In this document: piece by piece, positions 33,180 to 42,914 of the stretch | Position numbering within the stretch: position 1 is the stretch's first letter | How the letters are laid out: each line of letters opens with the position of its first letter | Assembly: GCF_044784365.2 (NCBI RefSeq) | Contig: NZ_CP173065.2 | Length of the DNA stretch: 64,000 bases | From: Cetobacterium_A somerae | Lineage (GTDB): Bacteria; Fusobacteriota; Fusobacteriia; Fusobacteriales; Fusobacteriaceae | Reading direction: 5' to 3' (one strand) | The notes under the pieces: generated by a model | Databases searched by the model: none | Told to the model about the DNA's origin: nothing | The model's input: the letters and a program-made list of their open reading frames with translations, nothing else | Made by a program: the position numbers and the translations under genes

Positions 33180-36020
33180 ATGTTAGACAAAATAATTATA
33201 AAAGGTGCTAGAGAACATAATCTTAAAAATTTTGATATAGAAATTCCAAAGTATAAATTTGTTGTTGTAACAGGAGTAAGTGGAAGTGGAAAATCATCGC
33301 TAGCATTTGATACTATTTATTCAGAAGGGCAAAGAAGATATGTAGAAAGTTTATCGGCTTATGCAAGACAATTCATTGGACAAATGAAAAAGCCAGAGGT
33401 AGATAGCATAGAAGGGTTAGCACCGGCTATTTCAATTGAACAAAAAACAACAAATAAAAATCCAAGATCAACAGTAGGGACAGTAACAGAGATATATGAT
33501 TATATGAGATTATTATTTGCACATATAGGTAAAGCACATTGTCCAATATGTGGAAAATTAGTAGAGAGACAAAGTGTTGATGAAATTGTAGAAAATGTAT
33601 ATGAAAAATTTAATAATGGTGACAGACTAATGATTTTAAGTCCTGTTGTCAAAGATAAAAAAGGAACACACAAAAATCTATTTTTAAATCTTGTAAAAAA
33701 GGGATTTGTAAGAGCAAGAGTTAATGGTGAAATTCTTTATATTGAAGAGGAAATAAACTTAGATAAAAACAAAAAGCATAATATTGAAGTTGTTGTAGAT
33801 AGAATTGTTGTAGATAAGGAAGATGAGGAGTTTAAATCAAGATTAACTCAAAGTATAGAGCAAGGTATAGAACTATCTGAAGGAAAAATAATAATAAACT
33901 GGGGAGATGGAGAACAATTATATAGTGAAAATTTTTCATGTCCAGATCATGAAAATGTAAGTATTCCAGATTTAAACCCGAGACTATTCTCTTTTAATGC
34001 TCCTTTTGGAGCTTGTCCTGAATGCAAAGGAATAGGGAAAAAATTAGAAATTGATGAAAGTAGACTAATAGAGGATGAAAACTTATCAATATTAAAAGGT
34101 GGATTATATGTTCCAGGAGCAGCATCAGCTAAAAAGGGTTATACATGGACAATATTTGAATCTATGGCGAAAAAATATAAAATTGATTTAGATAAACCAG
34201 TAAAAGATTTAACTAAAAAAGAGATGGATATAATTTTTTATGGAACTGATGGAGAGAAATTTAGAGTGGACTATACATCAAAAGAGTTTAGTTTTCATGG
34301 AGAAAAGGATTTTGAAGGAATTGTAAAGAATTTAGAAAGGAGATATAATGAATCGTTTTCAGAGAGCTCTAGAGAAGAGATAGAAAATAGATTTATGATA
34401 GAAAGAATATGTAAGGTATGTCATGGAAAAAGATTAAAGCCAGAAGTTTTAGCTGTAACTGTTTATAATAAAAATATAATTGAGATAACAGAACTAAGTA
34501 TAAAAGATGCTCTAAATTTTTTTGAAAATATAAAGTTAACAGAAAAAGAGAAACAAATAGCAGCAGAGATCTTAAAAGAGATAAAAGAAAGAATATCGTT
34601 TATGATAAATGTGGGATTAGATTATTTGAGTTTAGCTAGAGAGACAAAAACATTATCTGGAGGAGAGTCTCAAAGGATTAGATTGGCAACTCAAATTGGG
34701 TCAGGGCTAACAGGTGTATTGTATGTTTTAGATGAACCAAGTATTGGATTACATCAAAGAGATAATGATAAACTTTTAGCTACTTTAAATAGATTGAAAG
34801 AGTTAGGAAATACACTTATTGTTGTTGAACACGATGAAGATACAATGCATCAAGCTGATTATATTTTAGATATGGGACCGGGAGCAGGAGTGTTTGGTGG
34901 TGAAATTGTAGCTGCAGGAACACCACAAGAAGTTATGGATAATGAGACTTCAATGACAGGGAGATATTTAAAAGGTGAAATAGGTATAACGGTACCAGAA
35001 AAGAGAAGAGAGCCCAAAGGGTATATAACTTTAAAAGGAGCAAAGGGGAATAATTTAAAGAATGTAGATGTAGATATACCTTTAGGTGTTTTAACTGTTG
35101 TAACAGGAGTAAGTGGAAGTGGAAAATCAACACTAATAAATCAAACTCTTTATCCAATTTTATTTAATAAATTAAATAAAGGTAAGCTTTATCCATTAGA
35201 ATATTCTTCTATTGAAGGATTAGAAAGTTTAGATAAAGTTATAGATATAGATCAAAGTCCTATTGGAAGAACTCCAAGATCAAATCCAGCTACATATACA
35301 AAAGTATTTGATGATATTAGAGATATTTTCTCTCAAACAAAAGATGCAAAAGCTAAGGGATACTCAAAAGGTCGTTTTTCTTTTAATGTAAAAGGAGGAC
35401 GATGTGAAGCATGTCAGGGTGCTGGAATAATCAAAATTGAAATGAATTTTTTACCTGATGTTTATGTTGAATGTGAGGTATGTAGAGGAAAAAGATATAA
35501 TAGGGAAACACTGGAAGTTTACTACAAAGGAAAAAATATTTCAGATGTATTGGACATGAGCGTGGGAGAAGCCTATGATTTCTTCAAAACAATACCAACA
35601 TTAGAAAGAAAACTAAAGGTATTAGTAGATGTAGGGTTAGATTATATAAAATTAGGTCAACCTGCTACAACGCTATCTGGAGGAGAAGCTCAAAGAATAA
35701 AATTAGCAAGTGAATTATCTAAAGTATCAAAAGGAAAAACTGTATATATTTTAGATGAGCCAACAACAGGATTACATTTTGAAGATATAAGAAAACTTTT
35801 AGAAGTAATTAATAGATTAGTGGAAAAAGGAAATACAGTTATAATTATAGAACATAATTTAGATGTAATAAAAAATGCTGATTACATAATCGATATAGGA
35901 CCTGAAGGTGGAGATGGTGGAGGAAAAGTTATTTTAACAGGAACTCCAGAAAAAATAGCTTCTTCTAAAAAAGGTTATACAAGTAAATACTTAAAAAAAG
36001 CATTAAAAGGAGAGAGATAA
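33180..36020 (+). CDS. uvrA: Excinuclease ABC subunit A
   Basis: A 946-residue damage-recognition ATPase of nucleotide excision repair. It has two ABC modules with Walker A GVSGSGKSSLAFD near residue 32 and GVSGSGKSTLINQ near residue 643, and signatures LSGGESQRIRLA and LSGGEAQRIKLA. Zinc modules include CPICGK, CPDH..CPECKG and CEACQG..CEVCRG. Full length. ATG after GGAGG. It begins an operon with ruvA and a phoH-like gene; uvrB/uvrC are elsewhere. Confidence 0.97.
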   Translation: MLDKIIIKGAREHNLKNFDIEIPKYKFVVVTGVSGSGKSSLAFDTIYSEGQRRYVESLSAYARQFIGQMKKPEVDSIEGLAPAISIEQKTTNKNPRSTVGTVTEIYDYMRLLFAHIGKAHCPICGKLVERQSVDEIVENVYEKFNNGDRLMILSPVVKDKKGTHKNLFLNLVKKGFVRARVNGEILYIEEEINLDKNKKHNIEVVVDRIVVDKEDEEFKSRLTQSIEQGIELSEGKIIINWGDGEQLYSENFSCPDHENVSIPDLNPRLFSFNAPFGACPECKGIGKKLEIDESRLIEDENLSILKGGLYVPGAASAKKGYTWTIFESMAKKYKIDLDKPVKDLTKKEMDIIFYGTDGEKFRVDYTSKEFSFHGEKDFEGIVKNLERRYNESFSESSREEIENRFMIERICKVCHGKRLKPEVLAVTVYNKNIIEITELSIKDALNFFENIKLTEKEKQIAAEILKEIKERISFMINVGLDYLSLARETKTLSGGESQRIRLATQIGSGLTGVLYVLDEPSIGLHQRDNDKLLATLNRLKELGNTLIVVEHDEDTMHQADYILDMGPGAGVFGGEIVAAGTPQEVMDNETSMTGRYLKGEIGITVPEKRREPKGYITLKGAKGNNLKNVDVDIPLGVLTVVTGVSGSGKSTLINQTLYPILFNKLNKGKLYPLEYSSIEGLESLDKVIDIDQSPIGRTPRSNPATYTKVFDDIRDIFSQTKDAKAKGYSKGRFSFNVKGGRCEACQGAGIIKIEMNFLPDVYVECEVCRGKRYNRETLEVYYKGKNISDVLDMSVGEAYDFFKTIPTLERKLKVLVDVGLDYIKLGQPATTLSGGEAQRIKLASELSKVSKGKTVYILDEPTTGLHFEDIRKLLEVINRLVEKGNTVIIIEHNLDVIKNADYIIDIGPEGGDGGGKVILTGTPEKIASSKKGYTSKYLKKALKGER

Positions 36021-36024
36021 AATA

Positions 36025-36624
36025 ATGTTTGAATATTTAAATGGAGTAATAAAAATAAAAAAACCAGAATATTTAGCAGTGGATGTAAATGGGGTAGGGT
36101 ATAGAGTTTACATAACTTTAAAAACTTATGATCAAGTACAGGTGGGAGAGAAAAAAGAGCTATATATATATAATGTAATAAAAGAAGATGCATTTAAACT
36201 AGTAGGGTTTTTACAGGAGAGAGAAAGAGTTCTTTTTGAGATGTTAATAGGAATAAGTGGAATAGGATTATCACTAGCCCTTTCTATAATGTCAACATTT
36301 TCAATAGACAATATTAGAGAGATTGTTTTAACAGAAGATTTTAAGACGTTAAAAAGAGTTCCAAAATTAGGAGAAAAAAAATCAAAGCAAATAATTATAG
36401 ATTTAAATAATAAGATTAAAACATTAAATTTAATGTCTATGGAAGATCCATCAGGAGATATGCTAAATAATGCGATTGAAGAAGAGTTATATATGGCATT
36501 GGATTCTTTAGGATACAGTAAAAAGGAAATAGATTCTATGATAAGTAAAGATGAGTTAAATAGTTATTCTACTTTGGAAGAGGCAATTAAGGGAGTTTTA
36601 AAAAAAATTCAATTAAGGGGATGA
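36025..36624 (+). CDS. ruvA: Holliday junction branch-migration protein RuvA
   Basis: A 199-residue protein of standard length. The OB-fold start MFEYLNGVIKIKKPEYLAVDVNGVGY is diagnostic. HhH motifs include LIGISGIGLSLAL and LKRVPKLGEKKSKQI. A flexible linker and C-terminal RuvB-binding helix region (EEELYMALDSLGYSKKEID) follow. It lies 4 bases after uvrA. ruvB is not next to it, and ruvC is at the far left of the window. Confidence 0.95.
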   Translation: MFEYLNGVIKIKKPEYLAVDVNGVGYRVYITLKTYDQVQVGEKKELYIYNVIKEDAFKLVGFLQERERVLFEMLIGISGIGLSLALSIMSTFSIDNIREIVLTEDFKTLKRVPKLGEKKSKQIIIDLNNKIKTLNLMSMEDPSGDMLNNAIEEELYMALDSLGYSKKEIDSMISKDELNSYSTLEEAIKGVLKKIQLRG

Positions 36625-36628
36625 TTTT

Positions 36629-37933
36629 ATGAGGAAAATCTATGTTCTAGACACTAATGTTTTAATACATGACCATCGTAGTATTTATAGTTTTGAAGAT
36701 AATGAAGTTGTTGTTCCTATATATGTAATAGAGGAGATAGATAATTTAAAGAGAAATAGTACGACAGCAATACAGGCTCGTTTAGCAGCTAGAGAGCTTG
36801 ATACCATAAGAAAAAAAGGGTGTATTGCAAAAGGGGTAGAGCTAGAGAAAAAGATTTTTTTCAGGGTAGAGATAGAAAGTGATTTAAATTTATTACCATC
36901 AGTATTAAAAAAAGACTCAATGGATAATATGATAATTGCAACAACTCTCGGAATTAAAAATAAAAATCCAGATATGAAAGTAATTTTAATAACTAAAGAT
37001 ATAAATATGAGAATTAAGGCAGATTCTTTAGGATTAGAAGTTCAAGATTATGAAACAGATAGAACGGATTATACGACGTTATATGATGGTTATGAAGAGA
37101 TTGAAGTTTCAAGAGATATTTATAACAAATTTGATAAAGCTGGAAAAATAAATGTTTGGGAGTTAGGAAAAGAGTATCATTTTACAGAAAATATGTTTAT
37201 TAAATTTAAATGTGGAGAAGAAAAAACTTTTGGAAGATATATAGGTGGAAAAATTAGAAGAAATTTAGAAGGACAAATATCAGCTTGGGGTGCAAGGGCA
37301 AGAAATGATGAGCAAGAATATGCAATGGAACTTTTAATGGATGAAAATATAAAAGTTGTAACATTAGTAGGAAGAGCTGGAACTGGAAAAACTTTATTGG
37401 CAATAGCAGCAGGATTAGAACAAGTTGTTGAAAGAGGGAAATATAAAAGATTACTTATAGCTCGTCCAATAATTCCAATGGGAAAAGATTTAGGATATCT
37501 GCCTGGAAGTGAAGAAGAGAAATTAAGACCATGGATGCAGCCCATATATGATAATATAGATTATTTAGCTGGGGAAAAAGGTGAAAAAACTGGAGAGAAA
37601 GTAATTTTAGGGCTTCAAACTATGGGGCTTTTAAAAATAGAAGCTCTTACTTATATAAGAGGAAGAAGTATTCCTAATGGATATATAATAATAGATGAAG
37701 CACAAAACTTAACTCCTCTCGAAGTAAAAACCATAATAACAAGAGCAGGAGAAAATACAAAGATAGTGTTAACAGGAGACCCAGATCAAATAGATAGTCC
37801 ATATTTAGATTCAGACACAAATGGGCTTACATATCTATCAGAAAAATTAAAAAATGAAAGTATAGTAGGACATGTTACTTTGAAAAAAGGTGAACGTTCA
37901 GCATTAGCTGAGTTAGCAGCAAAACTTCTATAA
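36629..37933 (+). CDS. PIN domain-PhoH-like ATPase fusion
   Basis: A 434-residue protein. Residues 1-140 form a PIN nuclease-like domain (YVLDTNVLIHDHRS, acidic D8; later DSMDNMIIATTLG). The C-terminal half is a PhoH P-loop ATPase with Walker A GRAGTGKT near residue 248, the PhoH signature RPIIPMGKDLGYLPG and Walker B YIIIDEAQNL. Such PhoH2-like or YlaK-type proteins are proposed RNA helicase/RNases; the actual role is unsettled. It is 4 bases after ruvA. Confidence 0.93.
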   Translation: MRKIYVLDTNVLIHDHRSIYSFEDNEVVVPIYVIEEIDNLKRNSTTAIQARLAARELDTIRKKGCIAKGVELEKKIFFRVEIESDLNLLPSVLKKDSMDNMIIATTLGIKNKNPDMKVILITKDINMRIKADSLGLEVQDYETDRTDYTTLYDGYEEIEVSRDIYNKFDKAGKINVWELGKEYHFTENMFIKFKCGEEKTFGRYIGGKIRRNLEGQISAWGARARNDEQEYAMELLMDENIKVVTLVGRAGTGKTLLAIAAGLEQVVERGKYKRLLIARPIIPMGKDLGYLPGSEEEKLRPWMQPIYDNIDYLAGEKGEKTGEKVILGLQTMGLLKIEALTYIRGRSIPNGYIIIDEAQNLTPLEVKTIITRAGENTKIVLTGDPDQIDSPYLDSDTNGLTYLSEKLKNESIVGHVTLKKGERSALAELAAKLL

Positions 37934-38010
37934 TTTTTTCTTTTATTTTATCAATATATATATTATAATAATGTATAAGATAAAAGACGAAATTTGGGAG
38001 GAGTAAAGTT

Positions 38011-38235
38011 ATGGAGACACTTTTAACATTGTTTTTATTTATTTTTGCTGTAGCTTTAATAATATTAGTTCTTGTTCAACCAGATAGAAGCCATGGTATG
38101 TCAGGTAGCATGGGAATGGGAGGTTCAAATACAGTATTTGGAGTTTCAAAAGACGGAGGACCACTAGCCAGAGCAACTGAAGTAGTAGCATTTTTATTCA
38201 TACTTTCAGCACTTCTTCTGTATCTAGTAAAATAG
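38011..38235 (+). CDS. secG: Preprotein translocase subunit SecG
   Basis: A 74-residue inner-membrane protein with two hydrophobic segments (about 3-22 and 52-72). Between them is the family's Gly/Met-rich cytosolic loop (GMSGSMGMGGSNTVFG). SecG assists SecYE during export. ATG follows GGGAGGAG. It is followed by its own terminator. Confidence 0.93.
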   Translation: METLLTLFLFIFAVALIILVLVQPDRSHGMSGSMGMGGSNTVFGVSKDGGPLARATEVVAFLFILSALLLYLVK

Positions 38236-38246
38236 TTAAAAGAGTT

Positions 38247-38280
38247 AAAGGCGTGTTGGGGTACACAATACGCTTTTTTA
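38247..38280 (+). terminator. Rho-independent terminator after secG
   Basis: Stem AAAGGCGTGTTG with CAATACGCTTT (one G-U pair), 7-base loop and T run. Confidence 0.8.
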
Positions 38281-38304
38281 TTTTAAAAAATAGGTTGTGA
38301 TTAA

Positions 38305-39534
38305 ATGCAAAGTATATTTGGTGGAAATTTTGAAGATGCAAAACCTCTATCTACTCGTTTAAGGCCTCAGAAGTTTGTAGATTTTAAAGGGCAAGAAAAA
38401 CTTCTAGGAAAAAATGGTGTTCTTAGAAAAATAATAGAGGGTAAATCTTTATCTAATATGATTTTATATGGACCATCAGGCTCTGGAAAAAGTTCATTGG
38501 GTGAAATAATATCTAAAGAGTTAAACTATAATTTTGAGACTTTAAATGCAACAGTAGCAAGTTTAAATGATTTAAGAGAGATTGTAGAAAAAGCTAAAAG
38601 AAATTTAGAGTTATATGGGAAAAGAACAATTTTATTTTTAGATGAAATTCATAGATTTAATAAAACTCAACAAGATGCGTTATTGTCTTATACAGAGTCA
38701 GGAATATTAATTTTAGTTGGAGCTACTACTGAAAATCCTTATCATAGTCTAAACAATGCACTATTATCAAGGTGTTTAATCTTTGAATTTAAACCTTTAA
38801 CAAGAGATAATATAAGAGAGATTTTAATAAAAGGTGAAAATTTATTAAATTTACAACTTCCCGAAGAGGTAAGAGATGTTATTTTAGATATTTCTCAAGG
38901 AGATAGTAGAGTAGCTTTAAATTACTTAGAATTATATAAAAATAGTTGTATGGGATACTCTAAAGAAGAGATAATAGATATTTTCAGAGAAAGAAAAGCC
39001 TCTTATCATAAGGAAGAGGATAAATATAATATAATTTCAGCTATGATAAAAAGTATAAGAGGAAGCGATCCAGACTCAGCAGTATATTGGTTAGCAAGGC
39101 TTCTTCATGGTGGAGAGGATCCACGATATATAGCAAGAAGAATATTTATCCATGCAAGTGAAGACATTGGTATGGCTAATCCAGAAGCTATGTTAATAGC
39201 AAATAGTGCTATGAATGCAAGTGAAAAAATAGGAATGCCAGAAATAAGGATAATTTTATCTCAGGCAGTTATTTATTTAGCAATATCAACAAAAAGTAAT
39301 TCAAGCTATATGGCAATAGATAAAGCTTTAAAAGATATAGAGGATGGAGACTTAGAACCGGTTCCAATACATATAGGGACTGGAGCGGTAGGATATAAAT
39401 ATCCTCATAATTATGAAAATAATTTTGTGGAGCAAAAATATAGAGCAAATAGAAAAAAATACTATATTCCAGGAAATAACAGAAATGAAAAACTAATTGA
39501 AGAAAAATTAGATAAATTATGGAAATTAAAATAA
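38305..39534 (+). CDS. rarA: Replication-associated recombination protein A (RarA/MgsA)
   Basis: A 409-residue AAA+ clamp-loader-like ATPase acting at stalled forks. LSTRLRPQKFVDFKGQEKLLG at the start, Walker A LYGPSGSGKSS, Walker B ILFLDEIHRFNKTQQDALL and the RarA C-terminal domain (SIRGSDPDSAVYWLARLLHGGEDP) are all present. The ATG follows AGGTTGTGA. It is 13 bases before hisS. Confidence 0.95.
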   Translation: MQSIFGGNFEDAKPLSTRLRPQKFVDFKGQEKLLGKNGVLRKIIEGKSLSNMILYGPSGSGKSSLGEIISKELNYNFETLNATVASLNDLREIVEKAKRNLELYGKRTILFLDEIHRFNKTQQDALLSYTESGILILVGATTENPYHSLNNALLSRCLIFEFKPLTRDNIREILIKGENLLNLQLPEEVRDVILDISQGDSRVALNYLELYKNSCMGYSKEEIIDIFRERKASYHKEEDKYNIISAMIKSIRGSDPDSAVYWLARLLHGGEDPRYIARRIFIHASEDIGMANPEAMLIANSAMNASEKIGMPEIRIILSQAVIYLAISTKSNSSYMAIDKALKDIEDGDLEPVPIHIGTGAVGYKYPHNYENNFVEQKYRANRKKYYIPGNNRNEKLIEEKLDKLWKLK

Positions 39535-39547
39535 TTGAGGTGATAAA

Positions 39548-40789
39548 ATGAAGCTAATTAAAGCGGTTAGAGGAACTAAAGATATATTTGGAGATGAAGG
39601 AATAAAGTATGACTATATAACGAGGACAGCTCAAGAGTTTTTTGGGAATTATGGGTACTCAATGATAAAAACTCCTATATTTGAAGAAACAGATCTTTTT
39701 AAAAGAGGAGTAGGAGAGGGAACAGATATCGTTGAAAAAGAGATGTATACTTTTCAAGATAGAGGAGAAAGAAGTATCACTTTAAGACCAGAAGGAACAG
39801 CAGCTGTTGTAAGATGCTATTTAGAAAATAAGATATACGCGAAAGAGGAAGTTTCAAGATATTTTTATGCAGGGTCTATGTTTAGATATGAAAGACCTCA
39901 AGCAGGAAGACAAAGAGAGTTCAATCAAATAGGTGTAGAAGTTTTAGGTGAAAGCTCACCGATTTTAGATGCAGAAGTAATTGCAATGGGATATTCTTTT
40001 TTAAGTAAAATCGGAGTTACTGATTTAGAAGTAACTATAAATTCTGTAGGAGAAAAAGAAAGCAGACAGAGATATAGAGAAACTCTTTTAAACTTTTTAG
40101 AACCAATGAGAGAAGAGCTTTGTGATGATTGTAAAATGAGAATGGAGAAAAATCCACTTAGAGTTTTAGATTGTAAAGTAGATAAATGTAAAGAGTTAAC
40201 AGCTGATGCACCAATTATAACAGACTCTTTATCAGTAGAAGAAAAAGCACACTATGAAACAGTGAAAAAATATTTAACATTATTTAATGTAAAGTATAAA
40301 GAGGATCCAAGACTAGTTAGAGGATTGGATTATTATTCAAGTACAGTTTATGAGATTGTGACAAATAAATTAGGATCACAAGGAACTGTTTTAGGTGGAG
40401 GAAGATATGATAATCTTCTAAAGCAACTTGGAGATAAAGAGATACCTGCATTTGGATTTGCAGCAGGAGTTGAAAGAATCATGATGCTTTTAGGTGAGGA
40501 TTTCCCAAAAAGAGAGTTAGATGTATATATAGCTTGGTTGGGAGAAGCTACTATGGATTCTGCATTTAAGTTAGCTAATGATTTAAGACTTTTTGGAAAA
40601 TCTGTTGTAATAGATTATGCTTCAAAAGGAATGAAAGCTCATATGAAAAAAGCTGATAGAGTTGGAGCAAAAAATGTTATTATAATAGGTGAGGATGAGA
40701 TGAATAAAGGTGTTGTTATGCTAAAAGATTTCATCAATAGAACTCAAGAAGAAGTAAGTATAGAAAATATAAAAAATATATTAAAATAA
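39548..40789 (+). CDS. hisS: Histidine--tRNA ligase
   Basis: A 413-residue class II synthetase. KAVRGTKDIFGDEG, motif 2 MFRYERPQAGRQREFNQIGVE and the histidine-specific LVRGLDYYSSTVYEI are visible. An insertion contains CDDCKMRMEKNPLRVLDCK. The C-terminal anticodon-binding domain starts near DVYIAWLG. Typical rarA-hisS-aspS order; aspS follows after 16 bases. Confidence 0.97.
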   Translation: MKLIKAVRGTKDIFGDEGIKYDYITRTAQEFFGNYGYSMIKTPIFEETDLFKRGVGEGTDIVEKEMYTFQDRGERSITLRPEGTAAVVRCYLENKIYAKEEVSRYFYAGSMFRYERPQAGRQREFNQIGVEVLGESSPILDAEVIAMGYSFLSKIGVTDLEVTINSVGEKESRQRYRETLLNFLEPMREELCDDCKMRMEKNPLRVLDCKVDKCKELTADAPIITDSLSVEEKAHYETVKKYLTLFNVKYKEDPRLVRGLDYYSSTVYEIVTNKLGSQGTVLGGGRYDNLLKQLGDKEIPAFGFAAGVERIMMLLGEDFPKRELDVYIAWLGEATMDSAFKLANDLRLFGKSVVIDYASKGMKAHMKKADRVGAKNVIIIGEDEMNKGVVMLKDFINRTQEEVSIENIKNILK

Positions 40790-40805
40790 TAGAAGGAGAA
40801 AAGCG

Positions 40806-42590
40806 ATGACGTATTATAGAACTCATAACTTAGGGGAATTAAGAGCTTCAAATATTGGTGAAACAGTTACTTTATCTGGATGGGTTGATACAAAAAGAGA
40901 CTTAGGTGGATTAACATTTATCGATTTAAGAGATAGAGAAGGAAAAACACAAATAGTTTTCCATACAGATGTAGCAGAAGTTTCAGTTGTAGAAAGAGCA
41001 CAAAAATTAAAAAATGAATCAGTTATAAAGGTTGTAGGAGTTGTAAAAGAAAGACAAAGCAAAAATGCTAATATTCCTACTGGTGATATTGAAGTATTTG
41101 TAACAGATTTAGAAGTTTTAAATAACTGTGATGTTTTACCATTCCAAATATCTGGAGATGAAAATTTAAGCGAAAATATAAGATTAAAATATAGATATTT
41201 AGATTTAAGAAGATCTCAAATGACTAGAAATCTAAAAATGAGACATAAAATGATTATGTCAATAAGAAACTATATGGATGAAAAAGGATTCCTAGACGTA
41301 GATACTCCAATTTTAACAAAGTCAACACCAGAGGGAGCAAGAGACTTCTTAGTTCCAAGTAGAATTAATCCAGGAGATTTCTATGCTTTACCACAATCAC
41401 CTCAATTATTTAAGCAATTATTAATGATTTCTGGAGTAGAAAAATATTTCCAAATTGCTAAATGTTTTAGAGATGAAGATTTAAGAGCTGATAGACAACC
41501 TGAGTTTACTCAGTTAGATATCGAAATGTCTTTCATAGAGCAAAAAGATATTATGAATGAGATAGAGGGATTAGCTAAAAGAGTATTTAAAAATGTAACA
41601 GGAGAATCAGCTGATTACGAATTCCCAAGAATGCCTTATGCAGAAGCTATGGAAAGATTTGGTTCAGATAAACCTGATACAAGATTTGGTGTTGAATTAA
41701 AAGATTTAACAGATATAATGGCAACTTGTGGATTCAAAGGATTTAAAAGTGCAGTAGAAGCTGGTGGAATCGTTAAAGCAGTTGTAGCTCCAGGAGTTGC
41801 AGAGCAATTCTCAAGAAAAATTTTAACTGAATATGAAGATTATGCAAAAACATATTTTGGTGCAAAAGGAATGGCTTGGATAAAGTTAACAGAAGAGGGA
41901 GTTAATTCCCCAATAGCTAAGTTCTTTACTGAAGAAGAGATGAATGCAATCATAGCTAGAACTGAAGCAAAAGTTGGAGATGTAATAATGATTGTAGCAG
42001 ATAGAGCAAAAGTTGTGTATGGAGCTTTAGGTGCTGTAAGATTAAAGTTAGGAAAAGAATTAGGATTGATTAATAATGATGAATTTAAATTCTTATGGGT
42101 AGTAGATTTCCCTATGTTCGAATATGATGAAGAAGAGCAAAGATATAAGGCTCAACATCACCCATTCACATCAATAAAAGCTGAAGATATGCAGTTATTC
42201 TTAGATGGAGAAATGGATGAAGTTAGAACTAACTCATACGACTTAGTATTAAATGGATCTGAAATTGGTGGAGGATCAATAAGAATATTTAATCCTGAAA
42301 TTCAAAGTAAAGTATTTGAAAAGTTAGGTTTATCTAAAGAAGAAGCACAAGAGAAGTTTGGATTCTTTGTGGATGCATTTAAATATGGAGCACCACCACA
42401 TGGAGGATTAGCTTTTGGTATTGATAGATGGTTAATGGTAATGTTAAAAGAGCAATCAATAAGAGATGTAATCCCATTCCCTAAAACAAATAAAGGTCAA
42501 TGTTTAATGACAGAAGCACCAAGTAAAGTTGATGATAAGCAATTAGAAGAGCTTTATTTAGATTCAACATATAATTCAGAAATAGTTTAG
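40806..42590 (+). CDS. aspS: Aspartate--tRNA ligase, bacterial type
   Basis: A 594-residue class II synthetase. An N-terminal OB anticodon-binding domain (VTLSGWVDTKRDLGGLTFIDLRDREG) is followed by the catalytic core with FRDEDLRADRQPEFTQLDIE. A bacterial GAD insertion spans roughly residues 280-410, and HGGLAFGIDRW motif 3 is near the end. Whether it also charges tRNA-Asn cannot be told without knowing if the genome has GatCAB/AsnRS. Confidence 0.97.
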   Translation: MTYYRTHNLGELRASNIGETVTLSGWVDTKRDLGGLTFIDLRDREGKTQIVFHTDVAEVSVVERAQKLKNESVIKVVGVVKERQSKNANIPTGDIEVFVTDLEVLNNCDVLPFQISGDENLSENIRLKYRYLDLRRSQMTRNLKMRHKMIMSIRNYMDEKGFLDVDTPILTKSTPEGARDFLVPSRINPGDFYALPQSPQLFKQLLMISGVEKYFQIAKCFRDEDLRADRQPEFTQLDIEMSFIEQKDIMNEIEGLAKRVFKNVTGESADYEFPRMPYAEAMERFGSDKPDTRFGVELKDLTDIMATCGFKGFKSAVEAGGIVKAVVAPGVAEQFSRKILTEYEDYAKTYFGAKGMAWIKLTEEGVNSPIAKFFTEEEMNAIIARTEAKVGDVIMIVADRAKVVYGALGAVRLKLGKELGLINNDEFKFLWVVDFPMFEYDEEEQRYKAQHHPFTSIKAEDMQLFLDGEMDEVRTNSYDLVLNGSEIGGGSIRIFNPEIQSKVFEKLGLSKEEAQEKFGFFVDAFKYGAPPHGGLAFGIDRWLMVMLKEQSIRDVIPFPKTNKGQCLMTEAPSKVDDKQLEELYLDSTYNSEIV

Positions 42591-42625
42591 TTATAAAAAA
42601 TATACTATTCATAAGGATTTTTTAA

Positions 42626-42654
42626 TTGAAAAAATAATATAGAAGTGATATAAT
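42626..42654 (+). promoter_or_regulatory. Strong promoter of the 6S-like RNA
   Basis: TTGAAA (42626-42631), 17 bases, TATAAT (42649-42654), with TGA just before the -10. This is the best promoter match in the window, and no coding start with a ribosome site follows for over 250 bases. Confidence 0.8.
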
Positions 42655-42660
42655 TGTCTT

Positions 42661-42892
42661 AAGAATAAATATTTCTGGTCTACTCGCTATTATCTGGAGG
42701 TTTTGGGCCTAAGGTCGCTATTGGGATTGGCGCTGTTATTTATAGTTCAGAAAAGTCACGGAAACCCTTGTTTCACGGACCCTGTGTATAGATAATATCT
42801 GGTTACCACTTATAAGAAATGGCGACCAAAACCGTAAGGAAGGCGGTAGACTGGAGTTATTCTTTTTAGGACTTTCGAGTCCTTTTTTTTTA
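42661..42892 (+). ncRNA. ssrS: Structured non-coding RNA, probable 6S RNA
   Basis: The 324-base gap between aspS and argS holds a promoter, a GC-richer structured RNA and a terminator. The ends pair: AAGAATAA (42661-42668) with TTATTCTT (42857-42864), then GTCTAC with GTAGAC (42846-42851), GGTTTT with AAAACC (42828-42833) and GGTCGCTATT (42713-42722) with AATGGCGACC (42818-42827). A large internal bubble is followed by an apical arm TTATTTATA/TATAGATAA (42736-42744/42787-42795) and a GAAAC-CCTT-GTTTC tip. A long rod of about 200 bases with a central bubble is the 6S design, which traps sigma70 RNA polymerase. No SRP, tmRNA, RNase P or T-box motifs were found. Family assignment is by architecture. 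Confidence 0.6.
42868..42892 (+). terminator. Terminator of the 6S-like RNA
   Basis: Stem AGGACT/AGTCCT with a TTCG tetraloop and nine T. Confidence 0.9.
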
Positions 42893-42914
42893 TTTCACGA
42901 TGAAAGGAGAATAA

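Noticed and set aside
42661..42892. The RNA before argS as a T-box, SRP RNA, tmRNA or RNase P RNA
   Set aside because: No T-box GGUGGNACCGCG, no SRP tip GGAAGGAAGC, no tmRNA tag frame or CCA end, and no RNase P GAGGAAAGUCC core; it also has its own terminator before argS.
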